Origin: Rhodobacter sp. SY28-1
GTDB taxonomy: Bacteria; Pseudomonadota; Alphaproteobacteria; Rhodobacterales; Rhodobacteraceae
Direction of reading: 5' to 3'
NCBI RefSeq assembly: GCF_005222785.1
Contig: NZ_STGH01000002.1
Coordinates: 186,001-250,000, forward strand
DNA: 64,000 nucleotides
This document shows, in pieces, positions 16,949-25,318 of this stretch. Position 1 is the stretch's first letter, and the number at the start of each line of letters is the position of its first letter. The notes under the pieces are model-generated. The model did no database searches. It was not told the origin of the DNA and worked only from the letters and a program-made list of their open reading frames with translations. The position numbers were made by a program, and so were the translations under genes.

Positions 16949-19074
16949 GTGACGATCTCGACGACCTCCGGTCTGCGCTGAAGGCCGCGCCCGCCCCGGA
17001 TGGGGATGCGAAAGCGCGGGCGATGGCCCTGGCGATGGAAAATTTCGACCGGCTCCAAGGATCGACCGATCCCGTCCGTTCCAGTGAGGACCGCCAAGGA
17101 GCGGCCCACCTGAACGGAGTACGTCGCATGCTGAACTACCTGACCTCCCGTCCTGCCCTTGCCATGACCACCTCGGCGGCCGCCCTTCTGATCGGGGTCG
17201 CGGTGATCCTGCCGGTGGCCGACCTGCGGCTTGGCAAGCCGACGGTTGTCGTCGAGACGAAAGAGACCGCTCTGCCCAAGATGTCCGAGCCGGTTGCCGA
17301 TGCCGCGCCCGAGGCAGCCCCGACAGCGGACCTTGCCCCCGGTGGTGGCGAGGCCGTTGTGGTGACCGAAGCCGCCCCCACGGTGCCCGAGGCGGTTGCT
17401 GTGCCGAAGCCAGAGCCCGAGGTTGCGGCGGATGCGCTGGCCCGGACTGACGAAGGCATGGCGTCCTCTGCCGTGGAGGCCGAGCCTGCGTCCGAGCCGC
17501 TGGCCGCGTCCCCGATGACGATGGCGGAGGAGGCGGTACCGTCGGCGACTGAATCCAAGAAGATGTTCGACGATTCCGAAATGCGCCTGCGGGCCGAGGC
17601 TCCTGCAGAAGCGGATGGCTTGGTCGGCTACCTTGAGGCTCCGGCGGTGTCTGTATCGGACGCCCTGCCCGCCCCGGTCGAGAACACCGAGGCCTATTCG
17701 AACGAAGCTCCGCACCCGGTGAAGGTGACGGCGGAAGAGCCCGTCTCGACCTTCTCGATCGACGTGGATACCGCGTCCTATGCGGTGGTGCGGTCGTCGC
17801 TGACCGGGGGCTATCTGCCGACGCCCGACCAGGTGCGGATCGAGGAAATGGTGAACTATTTCCCCTATGCCTATGCGGCGCCCGAGGGGGATCAGGCCTT
17901 TGCCTCGACCATCTCTGTGATGCCGACGCCCTGGAACCCCGGCACGCGGCTGGTGACCATCGGCATCCAGGGGGCTTTGCCCGAAGTGGCTGCTCGCCCC
18001 CCCTTGAACCTGGTGTTCCTGATCGACACGTCCGGGTCGATGGAGGATGCGAACAAGCTGCCGCTGTTGAAGCAGTCCCTGTCCCTGATGCTGGCGGAGC
18101 TTCGGCCCGAGGATCAGGTGGCCATCGTCACCTATGCGGGTTCGGCAGGGCTGGTGCTGGAGCCTACGGCGGCGGGAGAGCGGGCGACGATCCTCGCCTC
18201 GCTGGACAATCTCGCGGCGGGCGGATCCACGGCGGGGGCCGAGGGGCTGGAACTGGCCTATCAGGTGGCCGAGGGGATGAAAGCGGAGGGAGAGGTCAGC
18301 CGCATCCTGCTTGCGACGGATGGGGACTTCAACGTGGGCGTCTCAGACCCCGAGGGTCTGGAGGCTTACGTCGCGAAGAAGCGCGAGACGGGGACGTACC
18401 TTTCGGTGCTGGGATTCGGTCGGGGGAACCTGGACGACGCGGTGATGCAGGCGCTGGCGCAGAACGGGAACGGGACAGCGGCCTATATCGACACCCTGTC
18501 CGAGGCGCGGAAGGTGCTGGTCGACCAGCTGACGGGGGCCCTGTTCCCTATCGCGGATGACGTGAAGATCCAGGTGGAATGGAACCCGGCCACGGTCGCG
18601 GAGTACCGGCTGATCGGCTACGAGACCCGCGCGCTGCGGCGTGAGGATTTCAACAACGACGCGGTAGATGCGGGCGAGATCGGGGCGGGTCGCCAGGTTA
18701 CGGCGATCTACGAGGTGACGGCTCCGGGGTCGGAGGCGTTGCTGAACGACCCGCTGCGCTATGGGACGGCGACGACCGGGGATGCGACCGGCGAGCTGGG
18801 CTTCCTGCGGCTGCGCTGGAAGGCGCCGGGAGAGGATCAGTCGACGCTGGTCGAGACGCCGATCACCGGGACGGAGGGCGCGAGCGACGAGACTCGGTTC
18901 GCCGCCGCCATTGCGGGGTTCGGCCAGCTGTTGCAGAGGTCGGTCTATCTGGGCGACTGGGGCTGGGATCAGGCCATCGAACTGGCCGTCGCGAACCGGG
19001 GCGAGGATGCCTTCGGCTACCGGATCGAGGCGGTGAACCTGATGCGGCTGGCCGAGAGCCTGTCGGCGAACTGA
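16945..19074 (+). CDS. Membrane-anchored VWA (YfbK-like) protein coupled to a sigma factor
   Basis: This 709-residue protein begins with about 65 cytoplasmic residues, followed by one membrane helix (about 72-92). A low-complexity Ala/Pro/Glu/Val linker runs to about 230. The region TFSIDVDTASYAVVRSSL starts a YfbK-type N-domain. A von Willebrand A domain with an intact MIDAS (DTSGSM from residue 361) follows, then a C-terminal domain like DUF3520. GTG start overlaps the sigma-factor stop. Because its cytoplasmic N-terminus is the only part facing the sigma factor, it may serve as an anti-sigma module, with the periplasmic VWA domain as sensor; this is inference. A bulged palindrome follows. 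Confidence 0.88.
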   Translation: MSDDLDDLRSALKAAPAPDGDAKARAMALAMENFDRLQGSTDPVRSSEDRQGAAHLNGVRRMLNYLTSRPALAMTTSAAALLIGVAVILPVADLRLGKPTVVVETKETALPKMSEPVADAAPEAAPTADLAPGGGEAVVVTEAAPTVPEAVAVPKPEPEVAADALARTDEGMASSAVEAEPASEPLAASPMTMAEEAVPSATESKKMFDDSEMRLRAEAPAEADGLVGYLEAPAVSVSDALPAPVENTEAYSNEAPHPVKVTAEEPVSTFSIDVDTASYAVVRSSLTGGYLPTPDQVRIEEMVNYFPYAYAAPEGDQAFASTISVMPTPWNPGTRLVTIGIQGALPEVAARPPLNLVFLIDTSGSMEDANKLPLLKQSLSLMLAELRPEDQVAIVTYAGSAGLVLEPTAAGERATILASLDNLAAGGSTAGAEGLELAYQVAEGMKAEGEVSRILLATDGDFNVGVSDPEGLEAYVAKKRETGTYLSVLGFGRGNLDDAVMQALAQNGNGTAAYIDTLSEARKVLVDQLTGALFPIADDVKIQVEWNPATVAEYRLIGYETRALRREDFNNDAVDAGEIGAGRQVTAIYEVTAPGSEALLNDPLRYGTATTGDATGELGFLRLRWKAPGEDQSTLVETPITGTEGASDETRFAAAIAGFGQLLQRSVYLGDWGWDQAIELAVANRGEDAFGYRIEAVNLMRLAESLSAN

Positions 19075-19103
19075 ACCACGCAGGGCCAACCGCTGTTCGG
19101 CGG

Positions 19104-19132
19104 GCCAAAATTTCTCGACGAAATATTTTGGC
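19104..19132. repeat. AT-rich palindrome between convergent VWA and Cys/Met enzyme genes
   Basis: GCCAAAATTTC and GAAATATTTTGGC pair with a short bulge around TCGAC. It sits between two convergent stop codons, consistent with a bidirectional terminator, and belongs to the same AT-rich palindrome family. Confidence 0.6.
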
Positions 19133-19151
19133 GCCCGGCCGGGGAGCGTGG

Positions 19152-20369
19152 TCACTCCAGCGCGCAGGAGAGGTCGGCGATCAGGTCGGCGGGGTCTTCA
19201 AGGCCGACGGACAGCCGGAAGACCCCCTCCCCCGCCCAATCCGTCCAACGTTGCAGCGCAGCGCCCTCCATCCGGAAGGTGCTGCGCTGGATTTCCTCGG
19301 TCCCGATATGGACGCAGATCGACCGCTGGTGGCCGAGCGAAAAGGCATAGTGGATCACCCGGAAGCGGGCGGCCATGCGGGCGGCGACCGTGGCGGGGGC
19401 TTCGCGGGTCTGGAAGGCGATCATCGCGCCGCCAAGCGCCATCTGGCGCTGCGCGAGGTCGCGTTGCGGGTGGTCCTCGGCCCCGGGCCAGGTGACGCGG
19501 GTCACGGCGGGGTGAGACTTCAGCCAGTTGGCCAACTGGCCCGCCGTGTCCGAGGCGGTGCGAAGGCGCGGAAACAGCGTGTCGAGGCCGCGGAGGATCA
19601 GCCAGGCGTTCTGGGCCGAGAGCGTCGCCCCCAGATAGACCCCTGCGCGGGAGCGGAGACGGGAGATGAGGTCCTTGCGGCCGATGACGGCCCCGCCCAG
19701 GGCATCGCCGTGGCCGTTCATGAACTTGGTCAGGGAATGGATCACGAGATCGACGCCATGGTCGAGCGGGCGCGTGATGACGGGGGTGGCAAGCGTGCTG
19801 TCCACCGACAAGAGCACTCCGGCCTCACGGGCGATGTGCGACAAGGCGGCGAGGTCGGTGAGGCGCAGGATCGGGTTGCAGGGCGTCTCGGCGTGGATCA
19901 GGCGGGTCGTGGGGCGCAGGGCGGCGCGGACGGCGGCCGGGTCGGTCAGGTCGCAGGGGGTGACCGCGATGCCGAGGTCGGGAAGGATGCGGGTGGCGAG
20001 TTCGTAGACGCCGGCGTAGCACACCTCTGACACGATCAGGTGGTCACCGGCCTTGAGGAGGGTCAGAAACACCGCAGCGGCAGCGGCGACGCCCGTTGCG
20101 GTCGCCAGCGCGTCTTCGGCGCCTTCCAGCCCGGCGAGACGTTCCTCCAGCGCGCGGACGGTGGGGTTGGTCCAGCGGGCATAGAGGAAGGGCTGTTCGG
20201 TCAGGTCCGCGCCCTCGGCCGAGAAGCCTGCGGAGCCGGGTGTGAAGGTGTTGTTCACCGAGGCGACGAGCGTCGGCGCGATGGCCCCGGTCACCGGGTC
20301 TGGGACAAGACCTGCATCGAGCGCCCGGGTGGCGGGGTGCATCTGGGCGGGGGGCAGCTTGGCAGACAT
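19152..20369 (-). CDS. Cys/Met metabolism PLP enzyme (cystathionine/methionine lyase-like)
   Basis: The 405-residue protein belongs to the trans-sulfuration family. Motifs: YARWTNPTVRALEERLAGLEG near the N-terminus, VYELATRILPDLGI, and the PLP lysine in HSLTKFMNGHGDALGG. The NGHGD after the Lys resembles the methionine gamma-lyase/cystathionine gamma-synthase subgroup. It could act as cystathionine beta- or gamma-lyase or a homologous synthase; the sequence does not settle which. The ATG at 20369 has aaagga upstream; longer starts lack a ribosome site. Confidence 0.85.
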   Translation of the reverse strand: MSAKLPPAQMHPATRALDAGLVPDPVTGAIAPTLVASVNNTFTPGSAGFSAEGADLTEQPFLYARWTNPTVRALEERLAGLEGAEDALATATGVAAAAAVFLTLLKAGDHLIVSEVCYAGVYELATRILPDLGIAVTPCDLTDPAAVRAALRPTTRLIHAETPCNPILRLTDLAALSHIAREAGVLLSVDSTLATPVITRPLDHGVDLVIHSLTKFMNGHGDALGGAVIGRKDLISRLRSRAGVYLGATLSAQNAWLILRGLDTLFPRLRTASDTAGQLANWLKSHPAVTRVTWPGAEDHPQRDLAQRQMALGGAMIAFQTREAPATVAARMAARFRVIHYAFSLGHQRSICVHIGTEEIQRSTFRMEGAALQRWTDWAGEGVFRLSVGLEDPADLIADLSCALE

Positions 20370-20427
20370 GGGCGGGCCTTTCCTTTGGCCCTTCATCCGC
20401 CGCCCGTGCTGGGGGTTCAAGATGCAA

Positions 20428-20453
20428 AGAGCCCGGGAATGAACCCGGGCTCT
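20428..20453 (-). terminator. Terminator-like hairpin after hsp20
   Basis: AGAGCCCGGG and CCCGGGCTCT form a perfect stem. On the minus strand it is followed by TTTGC, so it probably ends the hsp20 transcript about 60 bp after its stop. Confidence 0.6.
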
Positions 20454-20468
20454 GCAAGTGGACCTGCG

Positions 20469-20539
20469 GTTTCGGCCTTCGCTACGTCAGTTGACGGTTC
20501 CGGCCTTTGCCACGTCAGTTGACAGTTTCGGCCTTCGCC
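20469..20539. repeat. 28-bp tandem repeat spanning the hsp20 stop codon
   Basis: Two and a half copies of a 28-bp unit beginning GTTTCGGCCTTCGCTACGTC start at 20469, 20497 and 20525. The third, partial copy encodes the last residues of Hsp20 (AETVN) and the other two lie beyond the stop, so the 3' end of the gene has been duplicated in tandem. Confidence 0.7.
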
Positions 20540-20982
20540 TCAAGCACCGGGGTCGCGGCGCTGCGCGAGATCTCGATGCGGCGGGGCTTCATCGCCTCGG
20601 GCACTTCGCGGACGAGGTCGATGTGAAGCATCCCGTGTTCATGCACCGCGCCCGCGACACGGACATGGTCGGCAAGGGCGAAGCGGCGCTCGAACGCGCG
20701 GGTGGCGATGCCGCGGTGCAGGTAGGTGCGCTCGGTTTCCTCGGCGGCCTTGCGGGCGGTCACGAAGAGCGAGCCGTCCTTCACTTCGACCGACAGCTCA
20801 TCGGGAGTGAACCCGGCGACGGCGATCGAGATGCGGTAGGCATCCTCGGCGGTCTTTTCGATGTTGTAGGGCGGATAGGTCGGCTGGGCGACGTCGGTGG
20901 ACAGCACCCGGTCCATCAGGTCGGCGATCCGGTCGAAGCCGACGGTAGCACGGTACAGCGGTGCGAAATCGAGGTTACGCAT
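20515..20982 (-). CDS. Small heat-shock protein Hsp20 (IbpA-type)
   Basis: Hsp20 is an ATP-independent chaperone that holds unfolding proteins. The 155-residue protein has a short N-domain typical of IbpA (DFAPLYRATVGFDRIADLMD). The alpha-crystallin domain (about 40-130) has YRISIAVAGF, the dimerising and GIATRAFERRFALADHV segments, and a C-terminal tail with the I-x-I-like motif RRIEI. Two nearby ATGs exist: the first directly abuts aggagg, while the one at 20982 has a 6-nt spacing and is chosen. An RpoH-type promoter lies upstream. The 3' end is duplicated in tandem. Confidence 0.92.
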   Translation of the reverse strand: MRNLDFAPLYRATVGFDRIADLMDRVLSTDVAQPTYPPYNIEKTAEDAYRISIAVAGFTPDELSVEVKDGSLFVTARKAAEETERTYLHRGIATRAFERRFALADHVRVAGAVHEHGMLHIDLVREVPEAMKPRRIEISRSAATPVLEAKAETVN

Positions 20983-21072
20983 TGTCATCCTCCTGGAAGC
21001 GATGTCAGGGGCCCTCCCCTTCCGGGGCAAGGCGGGTAAACCCGGGCCCGTCATGGCACCCGGATGCCAGTG

Positions 21073-21101
21073 AAGTAGGAAACGGGAATTGGCCTTTCAA
21101 G
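21073..21101 (-). promoter_or_regulatory. RpoH (sigma-32)-type promoter of hsp20
   Basis: On the minus strand CTTG (21098-21101) is followed after 18 bp by CCTACTT (21073-21079). This fits the alphaproteobacterial RpoH consensus CTTG-N17/18-CYTATNT with one mismatch. It implies an untranslated leader of roughly 85 nt before the Hsp20 start. Confidence 0.7.
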
Positions 21102-21124
21102 AGGCCGGAAAGCAGCTGCGAAGA

Positions 21125-21988
21125 TCAGGGCGAGACGAAGCGTGCGCCGCCGTCCGATCCGTCTGTCGACCCTGCGCCGCCCTGCAGGATGATGCGTTTG
21201 CCGGGCTTTCCGGGCATTCCCGTGCCGGGGGTCCCGATGGTCGCGTCCTCTGGCAGGTCGGCCACGCTGGTCGCATCGCCACGCCGAAGCGCTGCCTTCA
21301 GTTCATCCACAAGCTTCGGCAGCTGCATCCCGACCGAGATCCACTTGCCGTCTTCCTCATACCCGCCAGAGATGAGCGACACGATCCTTGCGCGGTAGCC
21401 CGACCGGTCCAGGACCGGCGCGCCGGACGACCCGAAAGAGACATCGCAGTCGACGCCGATCAGCACGTCCTGCCGGGCGACGATCCCGCAGACCCGCTGC
21501 CAGGACAGCGCCTCCTCGCGTCCCTCGGCATAGGAGACGACGCTGACCTCGTCGCCCGTGCCCGGGATGCCGATGGCAAAGGGTGAGATCACCGCGCTTG
21601 GGATCGGGGTCGCCAGTTCCAGAAGCGCCACGTCGATCCGGACCATCTCATGCGGGGCGGGATCAAGGAAGCGATAGTCGGGATCGACCACGGTGCGCAG
21701 AACGTCGGATTCGGCGATGGACTGGCCGTAGGAAAACCCGGCCCGGAAGGTCAGGTCAGCCGCATCGACCGGCGTTCCGTCCCGGTTGATCACGCAATGC
21801 GCCGCCGTCAGCACCAGGTCCGTGGCGATCAGCGCGCCGGTACAAAACCCGCCATCCTTGAAGTCGACGCGCCCCACCGGTTCCCAGCCGCGCAGGTCCT
21901 CGCGCGTGGTGAGTTCGTCCAGGCCCGAGTTTTCCTGCGCCGAAGCCATCCCGGCGCAGAGCAGGAGGAGAGCGGACAGCGCCCTCAT
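21125..21988 (-). CDS. Secreted trypsin-fold serine protease, first of a tandem pair in map order
   Basis: The 287-residue protein has a signal peptide (about 1-18, ending GMASA). The S1 protease domain has FCTGALIATDLVLTAAHC (catalytic His), the Asp in VRIDVALLEL, and the catalytic Ser in VSFGSSGAPV. There is no IVGG-type activation site, so it resembles the V8/glutamyl-type secreted proteases rather than zymogens. The tail is Gly-rich and ends GGARFVSP. It starts 4 bp inside the stop of the related upstream protease; the two proteins are homologous through the domain, pointing to tandem duplication. Confidence 0.88.
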   Translation of the reverse strand: MRALSALLLLCAGMASAQENSGLDELTTREDLRGWEPVGRVDFKDGGFCTGALIATDLVLTAAHCVINRDGTPVDAADLTFRAGFSYGQSIAESDVLRTVVDPDYRFLDPAPHEMVRIDVALLELATPIPSAVISPFAIGIPGTGDEVSVVSYAEGREEALSWQRVCGIVARQDVLIGVDCDVSFGSSGAPVLDRSGYRARIVSLISGGYEEDGKWISVGMQLPKLVDELKAALRRGDATSVADLPEDATIGTPGTGMPGKPGKRIILQGGAGSTDGSDGGARFVSP

Positions 21989-22812
21989 GGCTTGACGAAT
22001 TTCGCGCCGTTGCCGTTGCCGCCGGACAGGACCCGCACCCCGCCGGACTTGACGCCCGAATCCGTCTTGCTGGTTTCAAGCGCCGCCATCAGGGCGGCAA
22101 GCGGTTCGGCCAGCGGTACGGCCAGCGCGACCTTCTGGCCGTCGATCTCGGCCTTGGCAGAGATGACCGAGACGACCTGGGCCACACCGTCGCGGATGGA
22201 AAACACCGGAGCGCCCGACGATCCGAAATCGACGCTGCAGGTCAGGATCAGCGTCTCGCGGCTGTCGGCCAGCACTTCGCAGGCTTCCTGAATCGAGGGG
22301 GCCTCCTCGCGGTATTGCGCGTAGGACACCACATCGACGGCATCGCCCTCGACCGGGGTGGTGCCGGTCTCGAACGGCAAGAGCGAGGGCAGCCGGATCG
22401 GCTGACTGAGTTCGAGAAGCGCCAGGTCGTCGGTGACGCGGTCCAGCTTGTCCACGGCCGCATAGCGGTAGTCGGGATGGGCCACGGCGCGGCTGACCCG
22501 GCGATAGGCCACCGCCCGGCCATTGCGGAAGCCTGCCATGAACTCGATCTCTTCGGGGTGGATCTGCACGCCGGTGGTCTTGTCATACAGGCAATGTGCC
22601 GCGGTCAGCACCAGTTGCGGGCCGATGAGCGCCCCGGTGCAGAACCCCTTCTTGCCGATGATGAGCTTGCCGACAGCATCCCAGCCACGCGAATCGTCGG
22701 CGGTCTGCAGCCGGACCATGCCGGCCTCCTGCGCCCGGGCCGGTGACGGCCCGAGAGACAGTCCCAGCAGGATCGCCCCCAGGGTCAGAAGACCGGGGAT
22801 CAGGTGACGCAT
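21985..22812 (-). CDS. Secreted trypsin-fold serine protease, second of a tandem pair in map order
   Basis: This 275-residue protein has a signal peptide (about 1-28, ending SPARA). The S1 triad is visible: LVLTAAHC, the Asp in DDLALLELS, and Ser in VDFGSSGAPV. As in its neighbour, there is no zymogen activation motif, and the Gly-rich tail ends GNGAKFVKP, close to the neighbour's GGARFVSP. Start 22812 has gagggg about 5 bp upstream; a longer start at 22827 is less likely. It is the promoter-proximal gene of the pair. Confidence 0.88.
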   Translation of the reverse strand: MRHLIPGLLTLGAILLGLSLGPSPARAQEAGMVRLQTADDSRGWDAVGKLIIGKKGFCTGALIGPQLVLTAAHCLYDKTTGVQIHPEEIEFMAGFRNGRAVAYRRVSRAVAHPDYRYAAVDKLDRVTDDLALLELSQPIRLPSLLPFETGTTPVEGDAVDVVSYAQYREEAPSIQEACEVLADSRETLILTCSVDFGSSGAPVFSIRDGVAQVVSVISAKAEIDGQKVALAVPLAEPLAALMAALETSKTDSGVKSGGVRVLSGGNGNGAKFVKP

Positions 22813-22898
22813 GGAACCCCTCCCCATCCGCGCGGCCTTCAGCCTATGGGGTGAGTTTGGCGGATTTGCGGCCCTTTGCGCAAGTGCGGCCGTCGCCC

Positions 22899-24188
22899 CT
22901 ACCCCTGAAGGCTGCGCGGCTGTGGCCCGCCGGTCGCCCAGTCCAGAAGCTCGACGGTATGGACCACCGGAATCGCGGTGCCCGAGCCGATCTGCATCAT
23001 GCAGCCGATGTTCCCGGCGGCGATGACCTGGGGGGATTTCTCTTCCAGCGTCGCGACCTTGCGGCGCTTGAGATCGGCGCTGATTTCCGGCTGCAGCAGG
23101 TTGTAGGTCCCCGCCGAGCCGCAGCACAGGTGGCTGTCGGCGGGTTCCACCACCTCGAACCCTGCGCGCTTCAGCAGGTCCTTCGGGGCGGACTTGATCT
23201 GCTGGCCGTGCTGCAGGCTGCAGGCGGCGTGATAGGCGACGCGAAGGCCCTTGGGCGCGCCTTCGGGCAGGCCGATCTTCGCAAGCAGTTCCGAGACGTC
23301 TTTCGCCAGCCCGGCAACCGTGGCCGCATCCTCGGCCAGGGCCGGATCGGTGCGGAACATGTGACCGTAGTCCTTGACCGTCGTGCCGCAGCCCGAGGTG
23401 TTGATGACGATGGCATCCAGCCCCCCGGCCCGCTGTTCCGCCATGAAGGCGCGGATCGTGGCGGCGGCGTGGGCATGGGAGAGGTCCTCCTTCCCCATGT
23501 GATGCGTCAGTGCCCCGCAGCAGCCCTGGCCCTTGGCGATAACGACCTCACAGCCCAGTCGACGCAAAAGTCGAATCGTCGCGTCGTTGATGTCGGTGTT
23601 CAGCGCCTTCTGCGCGCAGCCGGTCATCAGGGCGACGCGCAGCTTCCGCTCGCCTTGCGCGGGGAACACCTGCGGGTCGTCGTTGCGGCTGACCGGAGGG
23701 ATGGTCTTCGGTGCCATCGCAAGCATCGCCTTCAACCGGGCATCGGGGATCAGCCAGGCGAAGGGCCTGCCAAACTTCGCCGCCAGCAAGGCCAGCCGGA
23801 ACCGCCCCGGATAAGGGATCACGCGGGCCAGCACCGCCCGCAGCATCCGGTCCATGAAGGGCCGCCGGTAGGTCTTCTCGATATGCGCGCGGGCGTGGTC
23901 GACCAGATGCATGTAATGCACGCCCGAGGGGCAGGTCGTCATGCAGGCGAGGCAGGACAGGCAGCGGTCGATATGCTTGACGGTCTTCTCGTCCGCCGGG
24001 CGCCCCTGCTCCAGCATGTCCTTGATCAGGTAGATGCGGCCGCGGGGGCTGTCGAGTTCATCGCCCAGCACCTGATAGGTCGGGCAGGTCGCGGTGCAGA
24101 AGCCGCAATGCACGCAGGACCGAAGGATCTGGTTCGCCCGCGCGATGCCGGGATCCGTGAGCTGTTCGGGGGTAAAGGTCGTCTGCAT
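22899..24188 (-). CDS. glcF: Glycolate oxidase iron-sulfur subunit GlcF
   Basis: GlcF passes electrons from the GlcD/GlcE flavins to the membrane. The 429-residue protein carries two 4Fe-4S motifs: CVHCGFCTATCPTY near residue 25 and CLSCLACMTTCPSG near residue 75. Two CCG (cysteine-rich) domains follow, seen as GCCGALTHHMGK and LCCGSAGTYNL. Its start coincides with the final base of glcE's stop codon (glcE ends at 24188), so the genes are coupled in the order glcD-glcE-glcF. Confidence 0.95.
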   Translation of the reverse strand: MQTTFTPEQLTDPGIARANQILRSCVHCGFCTATCPTYQVLGDELDSPRGRIYLIKDMLEQGRPADEKTVKHIDRCLSCLACMTTCPSGVHYMHLVDHARAHIEKTYRRPFMDRMLRAVLARVIPYPGRFRLALLAAKFGRPFAWLIPDARLKAMLAMAPKTIPPVSRNDDPQVFPAQGERKLRVALMTGCAQKALNTDINDATIRLLRRLGCEVVIAKGQGCCGALTHHMGKEDLSHAHAAATIRAFMAEQRAGGLDAIVINTSGCGTTVKDYGHMFRTDPALAEDAATVAGLAKDVSELLAKIGLPEGAPKGLRVAYHAACSLQHGQQIKSAPKDLLKRAGFEVVEPADSHLCCGSAGTYNLLQPEISADLKRRKVATLEEKSPQVIAAGNIGCMMQIGSGTAIPVVHTVELLDWATGGPQPRSLQG

Positions 24189-25270
24189 CAGCCCATCATC
24201 CCGCGGTTGAGGATCCCCCGGGGATCGAACTTCGCCTTAACCCCGGCGACCAGTGCGGCCACCTCGGGCGCTTCGGGCGGGAAGACCGGCCCGCCCTCGC
24301 CCTTGACCAGCGTGGCATGGCCGCGGCCGGCGACCGCCGCCGCCACCTCGGCCCCGTGCCCGGGATCAAGCAGCGCCCAGATCAGACCACCGCCCCAGTC
24401 CCACAGGGCCTCTGCCTCCAGCTGCGCCACGATCCCCGCTGCCGCCGTCGGCAAGGTCGCGATGCGCCAGACCTCGCCCGGCTTGCCCATAAGCGGGACC
24501 ACGTCCCGCACCTCGCGCCAGAGGGCCGCCGAGGTTTCGGCTTCGACCACCGTCACCTCGCCCCCGACGCGGGCGCGCAATTGTCCGACGCGATAGGCCA
24601 CCGAACCCGCCATCCCCTCGACCCGGATCAGACTGCGCCCGGAATGGCGCGCGGCCCCCGAGACATCGAAGGGCGAGCCCAACGCCACCCGAAGCGCCGC
24701 AAGACCCGCCTCGTCCCCCAGACCTTCGACGACCAGCGTCGCTTCGGCCTCAGGCAGGGCCTGGACCTTGAAGCTGACCTCGCTCAACACACCCAGTGTG
24801 CCGCGGCTGCCTGCCATCAGCTTGACCAGATCATAGCCGGTCACGTTCTTCATCACCCGGCCGCCATTCTTGACCACCGTCCCTGTCCCATCCACGAAGC
24901 GCACGCCAAGGCAGGCATCGCGGCAGGCCCCCACCTGCACGCGGCGCGGACCCGAAGCATTGGTGGCCACGACGCCGCCGATGGTCGACACGCCCTCGCG
25001 CCCCAGAAGCCCGCGCAGGTCGGGCACCTCGAAGGCCAGCCGCTGGCGCTCGCATGCCAAAGCCCGGTCCACCTCGGCCACCGGCGTCCCCGCGCGCACG
25101 ACAAGGGTCAGCGCTCCGGGTTCGTACACCTCCACCCCCGACAGGCCGCCCGTCTCAAGCACCTCGCCCACGGCATGACCAAGGGTCCGCGTTCCGCCAC
25201 CGCGCACAAGAAGCGGTCCGGTGGCCCCGGCCACGGCTTCTGCCAGTTCCGCTTCAGTTGTCGGTCGCAT
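24188..25270 (-). CDS. glcE: Glycolate oxidase FAD-binding subunit GlcE
   Basis: GlcE is the second flavin subunit of glycolate oxidase, which converts glycolate to glyoxylate. The 360-residue protein has a PCMH-type FAD fold: LLVRGGGTRTLG near the N-terminus, STIGGVVATNASGPRRVQVGACRD, and KNVTGYDLVKLMAGSRGTLGVLSEV. Two adjacent ATGs are available; the second (25270) has better spacing to gggagg and is chosen, the first (25273) adds one Met. A perfect 31-bp palindrome lies between glcD and glcE. Confidence 0.93.
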   Translation of the reverse strand: MRPTTEAELAEAVAGATGPLLVRGGGTRTLGHAVGEVLETGGLSGVEVYEPGALTLVVRAGTPVAEVDRALACERQRLAFEVPDLRGLLGREGVSTIGGVVATNASGPRRVQVGACRDACLGVRFVDGTGTVVKNGGRVMKNVTGYDLVKLMAGSRGTLGVLSEVSFKVQALPEAEATLVVEGLGDEAGLAALRVALGSPFDVSGAARHSGRSLIRVEGMAGSVAYRVGQLRARVGGEVTVVEAETSAALWREVRDVVPLMGKPGEVWRIATLPTAAAGIVAQLEAEALWDWGGGLIWALLDPGHGAEVAAAVAGRGHATLVKGEGGPVFPPEAPEVAALVAGVKAKFDPRGILNRGMMG

Positions 25271-25284
25271 CATCTCCTCCCTCG

Positions 25285-25315
25285 GGCCAAAAATTTTCGC
25301 CGAAAATTTTTGGCC
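25285..25315. repeat. Perfect 31-bp palindrome between glcD and glcE
   Basis: Arms GGCCAAAAATTTTCG and CGAAAATTTTTGGCC flank one central C. The first base on the minus-strand path is 3 bp after the glcD stop and the last is 12-15 bp before glcE. It may cause partial termination or processing inside the operon. It is a single-unit member of the AT-rich palindrome family. Confidence 0.75.
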
Positions 25316-25318
25316 GCG

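Noticed and set aside
22743-24596. Plus-strand open frame of 617 codons over glcF
   Set aside because: Antisense to glcF, whose Fe-S motifs are intact; no ribosome site.
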